The position numbers and the translations under genes are program-made. From CAVTWH01 sp963850915 (lineage in GTDB: Bacteria; Actinomycetota; Actinomycetes; Mycobacteriales; Micromonosporaceae): 64,000 nt of DNA. The notes under the pieces are model-generated. The model was not told the origin of the DNA. It ran no database searches and saw only the letters and a list, made by a program, of their open reading frames with translations. The DNA lies in assembly GCA_963850915.1 (NCBI GenBank), contig CAWKND010000008.1:124001-188000 (forward strand). Direction: 5' to 3'. Positions 52,443 to 60,491 of the stretch are shown one piece after another. How positions within the stretch are numbered: the stretch's first letter is position 1; every line of letters starts with the position of its first letter.

Positions 52443-52574
52443 CGCTATTCCTTCCGTGACGGTACCGATCGTGGCCGGGGTCTCCTGCCGCACGAGTCCC
52501 CGGCCACGATCGCTATTAGGTGACTACTTCGGGCTGCGTGGTAATGGTGTACGCACCATTTCCGCACCGCATAT

Positions 52575-53474
52575 CTACGGCTTCTTGGGGTCCTCGCCGT
52601 AACCGTTGCACTGGCGGCCACCATTGATGCAGTAGCCCACCAGGTACGCCTGCCGGGCGGCGTTCCAGCCGTTCATGAAATCGAAGTGGAACGAGTAGCT
52701 GGCACCCGAGGAGTAGGCGAGCCCGGCCGTACTGGTACCGGCCAGCTGGTACGGGATCTTGATCTCCAGCATCGGCAGCGGTACCGGGTGGTCGGCCGGG
52801 CAGACGCCGCTCACCGGGAACGCCATGTGCGACTTGTGGTCCGCGGTGTCCAGGTGCACGCCGTCCCAGCAACTCGGCGCCTTGAGGTGGACGAGCAGCG
52901 AGGAGCCGGCCGGGCAGGAGGCCGGGAAGTCGTCGCCCTGGAACCCGGTGCACTGCCAGTCGCCCTGGAAGTGCGCCGCGTCCGGCGTGTGTACGTCACC
53001 GACCAGCAGCTTGAACCCGGCCGGGAACGGCTTCACCGTGCGGTAGTCCTTGACCCCGGACTTGTAGTACACCGTGACGATCGAGTTCGGTACCGGGGTG
53101 CCGTTCTGCAGCAGCGTCGGGAACCAGTAGCCGGACGCGTCCAGCGGGTCCTGACAGGAGCTGGGGCCGCCGACCAGGGACTCCGGTGTGGAGTTGGCGT
53201 TGGTCGTCGGGTTGCCGATGAACGTGTGATTGTGGGACGCACCGGCCTGGCCCGGGAAGACGATCGGGTCGTCGCTGAGCCGGTGGTTCACGGTGCAGTT
53301 CGCATGGGCTTCCTGGTAGGCCGCGTGGGGCGGGTTGTCCGCCGCCAGTGCGGTGCCATTTCCGCCGAGTGACAGCACCGCGGTCACCGCGAGGGAAATG
53401 ACGGCGAGTGGTACGAGGACAACTGCCCGGCGCCGCGGATTCGCAGCACTGGATGGCGCCTTTCTGATTCTCAC
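52575..53474 (-). CDS. Secreted DUF1996-domain protein
   Basis: This 299-residue protein has a signal peptide (AVVLVPLAVISLAVTAVLSL, cut near ALAAD) and a DUF1996 domain: NCTVNHRLSDDPIVFPGQAG, ASHNHTFIGNPTTN, PGCxxG-like CPADHPVPLPMLEIKIPY and FHFDFMNGWN. Six cysteines suggest disulfides. DUF1996 occurs in fungi and actinomycetes next to carbohydrate-binding modules, with no settled activity. GTG 53474 follows AAGGGAG. It lies 267 nt downstream of the discoidin/beta-helix gene on the same strand. Confidence 0.88.
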   Translation of the reverse strand: MRIRKAPSSAANPRRRAVVLVPLAVISLAVTAVLSLGGNGTALAADNPPHAAYQEAHANCTVNHRLSDDPIVFPGQAGASHNHTFIGNPTTNANSTPESLVGGPSSCQDPLDASGYWFPTLLQNGTPVPNSIVTVYYKSGVKDYRTVKPFPAGFKLLVGDVHTPDAAHFQGDWQCTGFQGDDFPASCPAGSSLLVHLKAPSCWDGVHLDTADHKSHMAFPVSGVCPADHPVPLPMLEIKIPYQLAGTSTAGLAYSSGASYSFHFDFMNGWNAARQAYLVGYCINGGRQCNGYGEDPKKP

Positions 53475-53622
53475 GAAGTCTCCCTTGGGACGTAGGAACG
53501 ACCATCGAATAATCGATTAATGAGAACGTAGCCATCAAGTACCGTTATATCAATTGATTGCCATCAATTTGCCAATGTCCGGTCATTTGCCCGGACCCCG
53601 GTCGGCGCACGGATCGGCGGCA

Positions 53623-53672
53623 CCGCGGGCCGTTCGCCAGGGTGGTCTGCGCCCCAAACGAACGGCCCGCGG
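53623..53672 (-). terminator. Long perfect 14-bp hairpin
   Basis: CCGCGGGCCGTTCG pairs with CGAACGGCCCGCGG across a 22-nt loop, in the gap between two minus-strand secreted-protein genes. A second hairpin lies closer to the upstream stop; this one may act as a backup terminator. Confidence 0.55.
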
Positions 53673-53702
53673 CTCGACGCCGCACGGCTGGGGTGTGTGG
53701 TG

Positions 53703-53738
53703 GTCGGTGCCCGGCGCACCCCTCCGCCGGGCACCGAC
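53703..53738 (-). terminator. Terminator hairpin after the discoidin/beta-helix gene
   Basis: GTCGGTGCCCGGCG pairs perfectly (14 bp) with CGCCGGGCACCGAC around an 8-nt loop, only 3 nt past the stop codon at 53742. Confidence 0.75.
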
Positions 53739-53741
53739 CGG

Positions 53742-56015
53742 TCACGGGTAGCTGACTACGTTGTGCGGGGTCACCGCGGACGGCAGTGCCGCGTCGCCGG
53801 TGTCGTTGATGACGTGCGTGATCGAGCCTTTGCCGAGCGACACGGTCAGCACGTCGTGGAACTTGACGTTGGCGTTGTTGGGTACCTCGAAGGAGTGGTA
53901 CGCGGCGATGGACGGATCAGCCGTGAACACGCAGTAGCTGCCCAGTCCCCATGCCTCGTGGCTGGTGACCGTGTTCGCGACCTTGTAGGCGGCCCAGCCG
54001 GTGATCCCGTCGTGCGACCAGGCGGCCGCGCTCGGCGGGTCGTACGGCAGCTCGTTCTGGAAGAAGATCGTCTTACCGCCGTTGCCGTTCCAAACCACGT
54101 TGTACTGCTGGAAGTGCTCGACGAACAGGCCGTACGCCATGACGTTCTGGCCGTTGACGATCAGACCGTGCAGCGACGGGTTGGTGGTCCAGCCCGCCCC
54201 GGTGCCGTGGTCGGCGCGCCAGGCCCAGATGTGGTCGATGATGGTGTTGTTGCTGTTGACCACCAACGCATCGGTGACGGCGGCCGGACCGGCGCCACCC
54301 ACGCGCAGGAACACATCCTGGATCGAGATCGGGTCGGCGGCGTGGTTGGCGCTCGCACCGGCCGGTCCCACCTGGAGCAGCGACGGCGAGTTGGTGGTAC
54401 CGGCATCGAAGAGCAGGCCGGCCAGCTTGACCCCGTCGACGTCCGCCACGGTCATCGCGGTCGCCCCGTTGTCCGCGATCAGGGTGGGGAAGCCCAGGCC
54501 GAGTACGACAGTGTCCGCCCGGGTGACGTTGATGGGCGCGGTGACGTGGTAGACGCCCGGCGTGTAGAGCAGGTTCAGCCCGTGCGCCAGCGCGTTGTTG
54601 ATGGTCGCCGCCGAGTCGCCCGGGTGGGCGACGTAGAACTGGGTCAGCGGCATGGACGTACCGGGAGTGTTGCCGTTGGCCCAGGTGACGCCGGAGCTGT
54701 TGGTACGCAACGACGGGACGAACACCCGGTAGGCGCCCGACGCGTCGGTGTACAGGTACGGCTCCTCCCGGCTGACCGGCGTCTGCGGTACCACGGTGTA
54801 CGGGGGCTTCGGGAAGCTGTTGGCCGGTGCGCCGGTCACGCCCGAGAACACCACGTTCCACACGCCGCCGTTCCACCCGCCGACCTGGCTGTCCCGGGTG
54901 AACCACTGCTGCTGCGAGCACGGGCTGACGGTGCCGCTGATCCGGCTGTCGGCGATGTACCCGCCGCTGGCGTAGCCGCAGTTGGGCGAGGCCAGGGTCA
55001 TGCCGCCGTGTACGTCCATCCGGCGGAACGGAGCCGCCTGGGCCACTGCCCACCGGTCGATACCGGAGACGGGAGTAATTGACATGTTCTCCGCCGAGCG
55101 CCAGAAGTTCTGCGTGGCGTTGCCGCCGTCCCAGCCGGCGTCGACGGTGATGTCGCCCTGGATCTTCACGTCGTCCGGGTTCTGCCCGAGCCCGGCGATC
55201 GAGGTGTAGAAGCCGATCTGCGCGTTCAGGTTGGTGTACGAGCCCGGCTTGAACAGCAGCGCGTACCGCTGCGTACCGAACTGGTTCGTCTCCTGCGTCG
55301 CGAAGACCTGGTCCAGGCTGGCCTGGATACTCGCCGACGACATCGACGGGTCGTACACGATGACGTTCGGGCCGAGCGAGCCGCCGCCGGTGACCGGTGG
55401 GCCGGACGGGCTCGCCGAGGGGCTGGCGGACGGGCTGGCCGAGTGGCTGGCGGTCGGGCTGGCTGTCGGCCCGGTACCGCTGTACACGGCGAACTCGTAG
55501 ATCGAGTACCCGTACGCGGTCGCCCGGGTGGTGCCGTACATCCGGATGAACCGGCCGGTACCGCTGACCGCGATGGTCTGCGTGCCGCCGGTACCGGTGG
55601 TGGTCGAGTACAGCGACGTCCAGTTGTTCACCCCGTCGGGCGAGACCTGGAGCTGGAACGCCTTGGCATAGGACGACTGCCAGGTGATGACGACCTGGCA
55701 GACGGCGGTACTGGCACCGAGGTCGACCTGGAGCCACTGTGGATCGCTGAACGCACTGGACCAGCGGGTGGTGGCGCTGCCGTCCACCGCGTTGGCGGCC
55801 GACAGCCGGCTGGCCTCCAGCGAGGAGGCGGTGGCCGGCTTGTTCAGCGCGACGTTCGTGGTACCACAGCCGGCGGTCGCCGCGGTCGCGTCCGGGCTGA
55901 GTGCGGTGAGCGCGTACGCGACCAGGACGGTCAACACGGACATGACGACCGCGACGACGTACGGGCGTTTGCCGCGTCGGCGGGTGGTACTGGATGTGCT
56001 GGATGTGCCCTGCAT
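53742..56015 (-). CDS. Secreted discoidin-domain / parallel beta-helix protein
   Basis: This 757-residue protein has a basic N-terminus and helix (VVAVVMSVLTVLVAYALTAL), an F5/8 type C domain at about 50-185 (NVALNKPATASSLEASRLSA with SDPQWLQVDLGASTAV), a Pro/Ser linker, and a beta-helix part beginning NVIVYDPSMSSASIQASLDQ. That part has FGTQRYALLFKPGSY and RADTVVLGLGFPTLIADNGA, then IDHIWAWRADHGTGAGWTTN. Actinomycete relatives are annotated adenylyl cyclase or coagulation factor 5/8 proteins; no cyclase motif is present. It is likely a polysaccharide lyase or hydrolase acting on an extracellular polymer. ATG 56015 follows AGGGAG. Confidence 0.85.
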   Translation of the reverse strand: MQGTSSTSSTTRRRGKRPYVVAVVMSVLTVLVAYALTALSPDATAATAGCGTTNVALNKPATASSLEASRLSAANAVDGSATTRWSSAFSDPQWLQVDLGASTAVCQVVITWQSSYAKAFQLQVSPDGVNNWTSLYSTTTGTGGTQTIAVSGTGRFIRMYGTTRATAYGYSIYEFAVYSGTGPTASPTASHSASPSASPSASPSGPPVTGGGSLGPNVIVYDPSMSSASIQASLDQVFATQETNQFGTQRYALLFKPGSYTNLNAQIGFYTSIAGLGQNPDDVKIQGDITVDAGWDGGNATQNFWRSAENMSITPVSGIDRWAVAQAAPFRRMDVHGGMTLASPNCGYASGGYIADSRISGTVSPCSQQQWFTRDSQVGGWNGGVWNVVFSGVTGAPANSFPKPPYTVVPQTPVSREEPYLYTDASGAYRVFVPSLRTNSSGVTWANGNTPGTSMPLTQFYVAHPGDSAATINNALAHGLNLLYTPGVYHVTAPINVTRADTVVLGLGFPTLIADNGATAMTVADVDGVKLAGLLFDAGTTNSPSLLQVGPAGASANHAADPISIQDVFLRVGGAGPAAVTDALVVNSNNTIIDHIWAWRADHGTGAGWTTNPSLHGLIVNGQNVMAYGLFVEHFQQYNVVWNGNGGKTIFFQNELPYDPPSAAAWSHDGITGWAAYKVANTVTSHEAWGLGSYCVFTADPSIAAYHSFEVPNNANVKFHDVLTVSLGKGSITHVINDTGDAALPSAVTPHNVVSYP

Positions 56016-56471
56016 GGCAACTCCCTGATGGGGTGTGGAAGTACGCGCCATCGCCGACGGCCAGGCGGCGATGGCGCGGGGTGAGCGGGCCCCTGAGGAA
56101 TGACGGGGCCGGTGGAGCACGCACCGGTGTGGGTTGTCTGGACACTAGGTGGGGTGCCGGGCGGCGACAATCGGTTGCCATCATTTGCCAACGTCGATCC
56201 GGTGTCATCACTGCAAATCGTGGCAAGCAATTGTGAGTAGCCTGTGCCGCTGCTACGGTCGTCGGCCCGCTCCGGTCGCCTGCGCGCGTCAGGGGCGGGC
56301 GGATCGCGGATGGGTCTGCTAGCTTGTGTCGACCGCGACACAGTCCGAGGAGGTGAGACCCCGTGAACGCGACATCCATGTGGGCGCTCCCCCGCTCGTC
56401 TCGGTCAGGCGACTGACGCAGGTTTCGCCGGGAGCGCCGCAACCACCAAGGCACTCCGAAAGGCATCAACC
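56016..56471. other. Long divergent intergenic region
   Basis: This 456-nt gap holds the promoter of the secreted-protein gene (minus) and that of the hydrolase (plus). I see AT-richer sequence around 56160-56240 with TTGCCATC repeated in CGGTTGCCATCATTTGCCAACG, a possible operator, and a small ORF with an excellent ribosome site (listed separately). No other coding sequence is supported. Confidence 0.5.
56363..56416 (+). CDS. Possible 17-codon leader peptide
   Basis: A GTG at 56363 is preceded by GAGGAGG at a good distance and opens a 17-codon frame (NATSMWALPRSSRSGD) that ends 55 nt before the hydrolase gene. The last part has Arg-Ser repeats and a stop. It could be a regulatory leader or chance. 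Confidence 0.3.
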   Translation: MNATSMWALPRSSRSGD

Positions 56472-57239
56472 ATGCGCTCTCTGCAGTTCACCGCCGAGTC
56501 CTCAGCGAACGGCATCCTCGAACGCGACTTCACCGTGGCCGACGTCCCCGGCGTCCTGTGGTCACCGGCCGCCGCTGCGGCCGATCGTGCGCCCCTGGTG
56601 CTGCTGGCCCACGGCGGCGGCAACCACAAGAAGCACCCGGCGATGTCCGGGCGTGCCCAGCGCCTCGTGACCGGCTGCGGCTTCCACGTCGCCGTCATCG
56701 ACGCGCCCGGCCACGGCGATCGGCCACGCACGGCGTACGACGAGGCGGAGATCGCCGAGCTGTACCGGGCGAGGGCGGCGGGCGAGCCGGAAGGCCCGAT
56801 CGTCGTGCGCTACAACGCCCAGCTGGCGCAGGCCGCGGTTCCCGAGTACCACGCCACTCTGGACGCCCTCCAGGAACTCCCGGAGATCGGCGCCGACGGG
56901 CCGGTCGGCTTCTGGGGCATCAACATGGGTACCGCGATCGGCGTACCGTTCGTGGCCGCCGAACCCCGCATCACGGCCGCGGTCTTCGGCCAGCACTGGC
57001 CCGATGTGCTGGCCGAGAAGGCAAGGCAGATCACCATCCCGATCGAGTACGACATGCAGTGGGACGACGAGCACATCTCGCGCGCGGACGGTCTCGCGCT
57101 GTTCGACGCCTTCGCCTCGAAGGAGAAGTCGTTGCACGTGAACTCGGGCCGCCACAAGGAGCTGCCCCGGTTCGAGGTGGACAGCGCGGTCCGGTTCTTC
57201 GTCCGGCACCTCGGCGTAACGGTCACCGCGCCGGCCTGA
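56472..57239 (+). CDS. Alpha/beta hydrolase-fold protein with altered nucleophile
   Basis: This 255-residue protein resembles dienelactone-hydrolase-like enzymes: VLLAHGGGNHKKHPAMSG, VAVIDAPGHGDRPRTAYD, then VGFWGINMGTAIGVPFV, where relatives read GISLG or GxSxG. The nucleophilic Ser is thus replaced by Asn (GINMG). An acidic and a His residue (WDDEHISR, SGRHKELP) are still in place. It might therefore be non-hydrolytic or act by another residue. ATG 56472 opens the domain. Confidence 0.85.
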   Translation: MRSLQFTAESSANGILERDFTVADVPGVLWSPAAAAADRAPLVLLAHGGGNHKKHPAMSGRAQRLVTGCGFHVAVIDAPGHGDRPRTAYDEAEIAELYRARAAGEPEGPIVVRYNAQLAQAAVPEYHATLDALQELPEIGADGPVGFWGINMGTAIGVPFVAAEPRITAAVFGQHWPDVLAEKARQITIPIEYDMQWDDEHISRADGLALFDAFASKEKSLHVNSGRHKELPRFEVDSAVRFFVRHLGVTVTAPA

Positions 57240-57246
57240 CCTGAGC

Positions 57247-57284
57247 GGTCACGGCGCCCGGCTCGCCAGTCGGGCGCCGTGACC
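57247..57284. terminator. Bidirectional hairpin terminator
   Basis: A perfect 14-bp stem (GGTCACGGCGCCCG / CGGGCGCCGTGACC) with a 10-nt loop sits exactly between the convergent stops at 57239 and 57289. Confidence 0.78.
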
Positions 57285-57288
57285 AGCC

Positions 57289-57846
57289 CTAGCGGACCCG
57301 GTACCGCAGGTACACAACGCCGTTGCCGAACCGGCGCTCGTCCAGCAGCTCCAACTCAGCGTGCAGACCATCGGGCAACGCACGCGTCCCGCCGCCCACC
57401 ACGACGGGGTTGAGGAACAGGCGGCACTCGTCCACCAGGCCAGCGGCGAGCGCATGCGCCGCGAGCCCCGGCCCCCCGATGGTGAGGTCCCGCCCCGCCG
57501 CCTCTTTCAACCCGCGTACGGCGTCCACATCGAACTCCCGCTCCAGCCGGGTACGCGCGCTGGCGACCGTCTCGAGCGTCGAGGAGTAGACCACCTTGTC
57601 GGCCGCCTGCCAGATCCGCGCGTAGTCATGCACGACGGCCGGGTGGTCGCCGGTTGTCGGAGCGGTCTCCCAGTAGACCATCGTCTCGTACATCCGGCGC
57701 CCGTACAGGTAGGTACCGACCGACCGCTCCTCGTCGTTGACGAATGCGTGTACCTCCTCGTCGGGGGCCGCCCAGTCGAAGTCCCCGTTGACATCGGCGG
57801 TGAAGCCGTCGAGCGAAGCAATTGCCGAGTAGATGAGTCTGGCCAT
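57289..57846 (-). CDS. Dihydrofolate-reductase-like (RibD C-terminal) protein
   Basis: This 185-residue protein has the YwjB/RibD-like pattern: IYSAIASLDGFTADVNGDFD, then GTYLYGRRMYETMVYWETAP and DLTIGGPGLAAHALAAGLVD, with PVVVGGGTRALPDG. These DHFR-fold proteins bind NADPH; most have unknown substrates and not true folate activity. ATG 57846 directly opens the domain. The monooxygenase gene lies 22 nt upstream on the same strand. Confidence 0.9.
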   Translation of the reverse strand: MARLIYSAIASLDGFTADVNGDFDWAAPDEEVHAFVNDEERSVGTYLYGRRMYETMVYWETAPTTGDHPAVVHDYARIWQAADKVVYSSTLETVASARTRLEREFDVDAVRGLKEAAGRDLTIGGPGLAAHALAAGLVDECRLFLNPVVVGGGTRALPDGLHAELELLDERRFGNGVVYLRYRVR

Positions 57847-57868
57847 TGCCCCATCCTGCCAGCGATCG

Positions 57869-59044
57869 TCAGTGCGCGGCCGAATAGTCCGGCAGCGTAC
57901 GGACGGCGTTGCCTTGGGTAAGCCGCTGCAGGGCCATCATCGCCCGCATCAGTGGCAGCTGGGCGAAGGCATTACGGGCCCATCGGCCGGCCGAGGTCCT
58001 GGGCACCATGAGGCGCACATTGGGGCCGATCTGCTGCTTCTTGCCGACGAGTTCGCGGTGGCTCTGCTGGTAGCGGGGAAAGGCGGCCCGGTGGTCTCCG
58101 TTGGCGGCGGCGAGTTCACCGGCGAGCCGGTAGGCGCCGACCAGAGCCAGTTCCGCGCCGGCGCCGGAGGCGGGTGAGGCGCACCACGCGGCGTCGCCGA
58201 CCAGCACCACTCGACCCGAGTACCAGGAGTCCATGTGGACCTGGCTGAGCGCGTCGAAGTAGAAGTCCGGATCGGCCATGGCCGCGGCGAGCAGTTCCGG
58301 GATCCGCCACCTTCTCGCGCCCGCGAAGGCGTCTCCGACCAGGCGCTTGTGCGCTTCGACGTCGCGGTGGTCGTAGGCCAGCGGGCCGGAGCGGAAGATG
58401 AAGTACGCCTTGGCTTGCGGATGGTTGCCGGAGCGGTAGATGCCGGCCATCTTGCCCGGCAGGTTGTACATCGTCACCCACCGGTTCTCGCCCAGCGCCG
58501 CATCGGCGTTGGCGAAGGCAAAATAGTGGCCCTTGTACCGCAGGTGCCGCGACTCGGGGCCAAAGGCCAGCCGGCGGACGTTCGAGTGCAGGCCGTCGGC
58601 GCCGATGACCAGGTCGAAGCGGCGGCTCCCGTGGTGCTCGAAGGTCACGGTCACGCCGTCGCCATCCTGCTCCAGCTGCCGGATGGAGTCGCCGAAGAGG
58701 TACTCGACGCCGGCGCCGGTCACCTCGTGCAGCAGCGCGACCAGGTCGCCGCGCATGACCTCGACCTCGGTGGCGCCGGTGATGTCGACGCGCGCGATCG
58801 CCCGGTCATCGGCGTCGACGAACTTCATGCCCTGCACGTCGGCGCCTGCCGAGCGGATCTGGGACATGATCCCCATCCGCTCAGCCACGTTGACGGCTTG
58901 GTCGCGCAGGTCAACACCGTTGCCGCCGGCGCGCAGCCCGGGTGCCCGTTCGACAACCGTGACCCGGAAGCCGTACCGGGCCAGCCAGTGCGCCACGGTC
59001 AGCCCGGCGATGCTGGCGCCCGAGATGAGAACTTGGTCATTCAC
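57869..59044 (-). CDS. FAD-dependent aromatic-ring-type monooxygenase
   Basis: This 391-residue flavoprotein (PHBH class) has QVLISGASIAGLTVAHWLAR (variant of GxGxxG), VVERAPGLRAGGNGVDLRD, the DG motif FDLVIGADGLHSNVRRL and the GD motif VVLVGDAAWCASPASGAGA. Similar enzymes hydroxylate aromatic compounds, tetracyclines or other polyketides. GTG 59044 follows a strong GGGGGAGG. It is divergent from a TetR gene, with a double operator between; the DHFR-like gene may be co-transcribed. Confidence 0.93.
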   Translation of the reverse strand: MNDQVLISGASIAGLTVAHWLARYGFRVTVVERAPGLRAGGNGVDLRDQAVNVAERMGIMSQIRSAGADVQGMKFVDADDRAIARVDITGATEVEVMRGDLVALLHEVTGAGVEYLFGDSIRQLEQDGDGVTVTFEHHGSRRFDLVIGADGLHSNVRRLAFGPESRHLRYKGHYFAFANADAALGENRWVTMYNLPGKMAGIYRSGNHPQAKAYFIFRSGPLAYDHRDVEAHKRLVGDAFAGARRWRIPELLAAAMADPDFYFDALSQVHMDSWYSGRVVLVGDAAWCASPASGAGAELALVGAYRLAGELAAANGDHRAAFPRYQQSHRELVGKKQQIGPNVRLMVPRTSAGRWARNAFAQLPLMRAMMALQRLTQGNAVRTLPDYSAAH

Positions 59045-59069
59045 AGGTGGCCTCCCCCGAGATACGATA

Positions 59070-59113
59070 ACTGGAATACTCGTTCCAGTAAATTATGTGG
59101 AAGGGCCGTTCCA
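59070..59113. promoter_or_regulatory. Double TetR operator
   Basis: ACTGGAA-TACTCG-TTCCAGT (59070-59089) is a perfect 7-bp dyad, and TGGAA-GGGCCG-TTCCA (59098-59113) repeats its core with the same 6-nt spacer, 26 bp further on. Both lie in the 70-nt gap between the divergent monooxygenase and TetR genes. Confidence 0.75.
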
Positions 59114-59114
59114 G

Positions 59115-59717
59115 ATGTCAAGCTCGGCTGGGGGCGGACGGCGCGCGGATGCCCTGCGCAACAGGCAGCTCGCTCTGGAGGCGACCACCGCTCTGCTGGC
59201 TGAGCCCGGTACCGCGCCGACGGTCGAGGCCATCGCCAAGCGGGCCGGGCTGGGCGTGGGCACCGTGGTGCGCGCCTTCGGCGGCAAGGACGCGCTGCTC
59301 GACGCCGCGGTCGCCGGCCTGCTCAAGCCGCTGGTCCAGCGCGGTCGGGAGCTACTTCAGCAGTGCACCCCCGAGAATGCCGCCGAGAATGCCGCCGAGA
59401 ATGCACTGCGTACCTTCCTGGCGGAGCTGATCGCGTTCCAGTCGGCGCACCACCCCATCCGCGACCAGCTCGACGGCCTCGACGTACCCGCCACCACGGC
59501 CCTGCGGGCGGAGCTGGTCACGGTGGCAGGCGAGATGATTACCCGGGCGCACGCCGCCGGAGCGATCCGGGACGACCTCGATCTCACCCTCACTACCAGC
59601 GTGATCGGCGAGACCGCGTACGCGATCGCACGGATACGACCAGGATCCCGAGCACTCACCGACGCGTACCTCACCGTCCTCCTGGACGGCCTGCGCCCAC
59701 CGCGCCGCGAGGGTTAG
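59115..59717 (+). CDS. TetR-family transcriptional repressor
   Basis: This 200-residue protein has an N-terminal HTH (LEATTALLAEPGTAPTVEAI, then AKRAGLGVGTVVRAFGGKDA) and a ligand-binding C-terminal half. Residues around 85-97 carry an unusual NAAENAAENA repeat, encoded by three 12-nt units (59373-59408). It probably represses itself and the divergent monooxygenase through the double dyad at 59070-59113. ATG 59115 overlaps the end of the second dyad, so binding would also block the ribosome site region. Confidence 0.92.
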   Translation: MSSSAGGGRRADALRNRQLALEATTALLAEPGTAPTVEAIAKRAGLGVGTVVRAFGGKDALLDAAVAGLLKPLVQRGRELLQQCTPENAAENAAENALRTFLAELIAFQSAHHPIRDQLDGLDVPATTALRAELVTVAGEMITRAHAAGAIRDDLDLTLTTSVIGETAYAIARIRPGSRALTDAYLTVLLDGLRPPRREG

Positions 59718-59767
59718 CGAGGTCCGCAGGTGGCCAGGCGGGACCGGGCCGGGCCGGGACGGCCTCG

Positions 59768-60370
59768 TCAACGCCCGGCGGTGTGCGGGTCCCGGCCCAG
59801 TACCCGCAGGATCCGGTCCATCGGGTCGGTGTCGTCGGGGACCGCCAAGCCGGGGGCGAAGGAGCTGCCCGCGGCCAGCCGGCCAGGCCCGTCGGGTACC
59901 GCCAGCGCGATCGGCACACCAGCGGCGACCACGTCCGGATCCGGGTCGAACGGGAGTCCGAGCGTCGCCGCCACATCCCAGCCGTGTACCAGGTAGTCGA
60001 TGAGGTGGAACCCGACCGCGGTACCGGCCGGAATGGCGCGCACCGTGCTGATCTCGGGGAGTACGAAACCCTGGTCCCCGTCCACCACACCAGCGAAGGC
60101 CGCCAGCACCTCGGCCGCGGCCGCACGGTAGTCGGCGACCGGGTCCGGCCCGAGCGCGGGTACCGCCCAGTCCGCCAGTTCGGTGCGAACTCCCCTGGCG
60201 GCAGCCGCAAAACCACGGTGCTGGACGGTCATGTGCCCGAGCAGATCACCCAGCGTCCAATTGGTACAGACACTCGGCTGGGACCAGTCCGGACCATCCG
60301 CGCCAGCGACCAGTTCGACGCTGTACCGCACGGCAACGGCGTTCAATTCCCGGAGACGGACGAAATCCAT
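59768..60370 (-). CDS. TIGR03086-type (mycothiol maleylpyruvate isomerase-like) protein
   Basis: This 200-residue protein has the DinB/MDMPI-type helical bundle: SVCTNWTLGDLLGHMTVQHR with the metal-binding His, then AVGFHLIDYLVHGWDVAATL with two further His residues (HLIDYLVH). This is the TIGR03086 pattern, a DinB-like metal site often linked with mycothiol chemistry. ATG 60370 starts the domain; the frame is open to 60544. Confidence 0.88.
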   Translation of the reverse strand: MDFVRLRELNAVAVRYSVELVAGADGPDWSQPSVCTNWTLGDLLGHMTVQHRGFAAAARGVRTELADWAVPALGPDPVADYRAAAAEVLAAFAGVVDGDQGFVLPEISTVRAIPAGTAVGFHLIDYLVHGWDVAATLGLPFDPDPDVVAAGVPIALAVPDGPGRLAAGSSFAPGLAVPDDTDPMDRILRVLGRDPHTAGR

Positions 60371-60491
60371 CCGCCCATGATCCGTGGCCGGCGCCCGATA
60401 CGCCAATCGCTGCGGGGTAGGGGTTTCCCCACCATGAAGTCTCAGGACGGCCATGATGTGCGGCCCGATCTTGCGATACAGGCTGGGTGGC

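Noticed and set aside
54073..56469. A 798-residue minus-strand frame overlapping the discoidin/beta-helix gene in another frame
   Set aside because: The overlapping frame 53742-56015 has a signal peptide, discoidin domain and ribosome site; this one has shadow composition.
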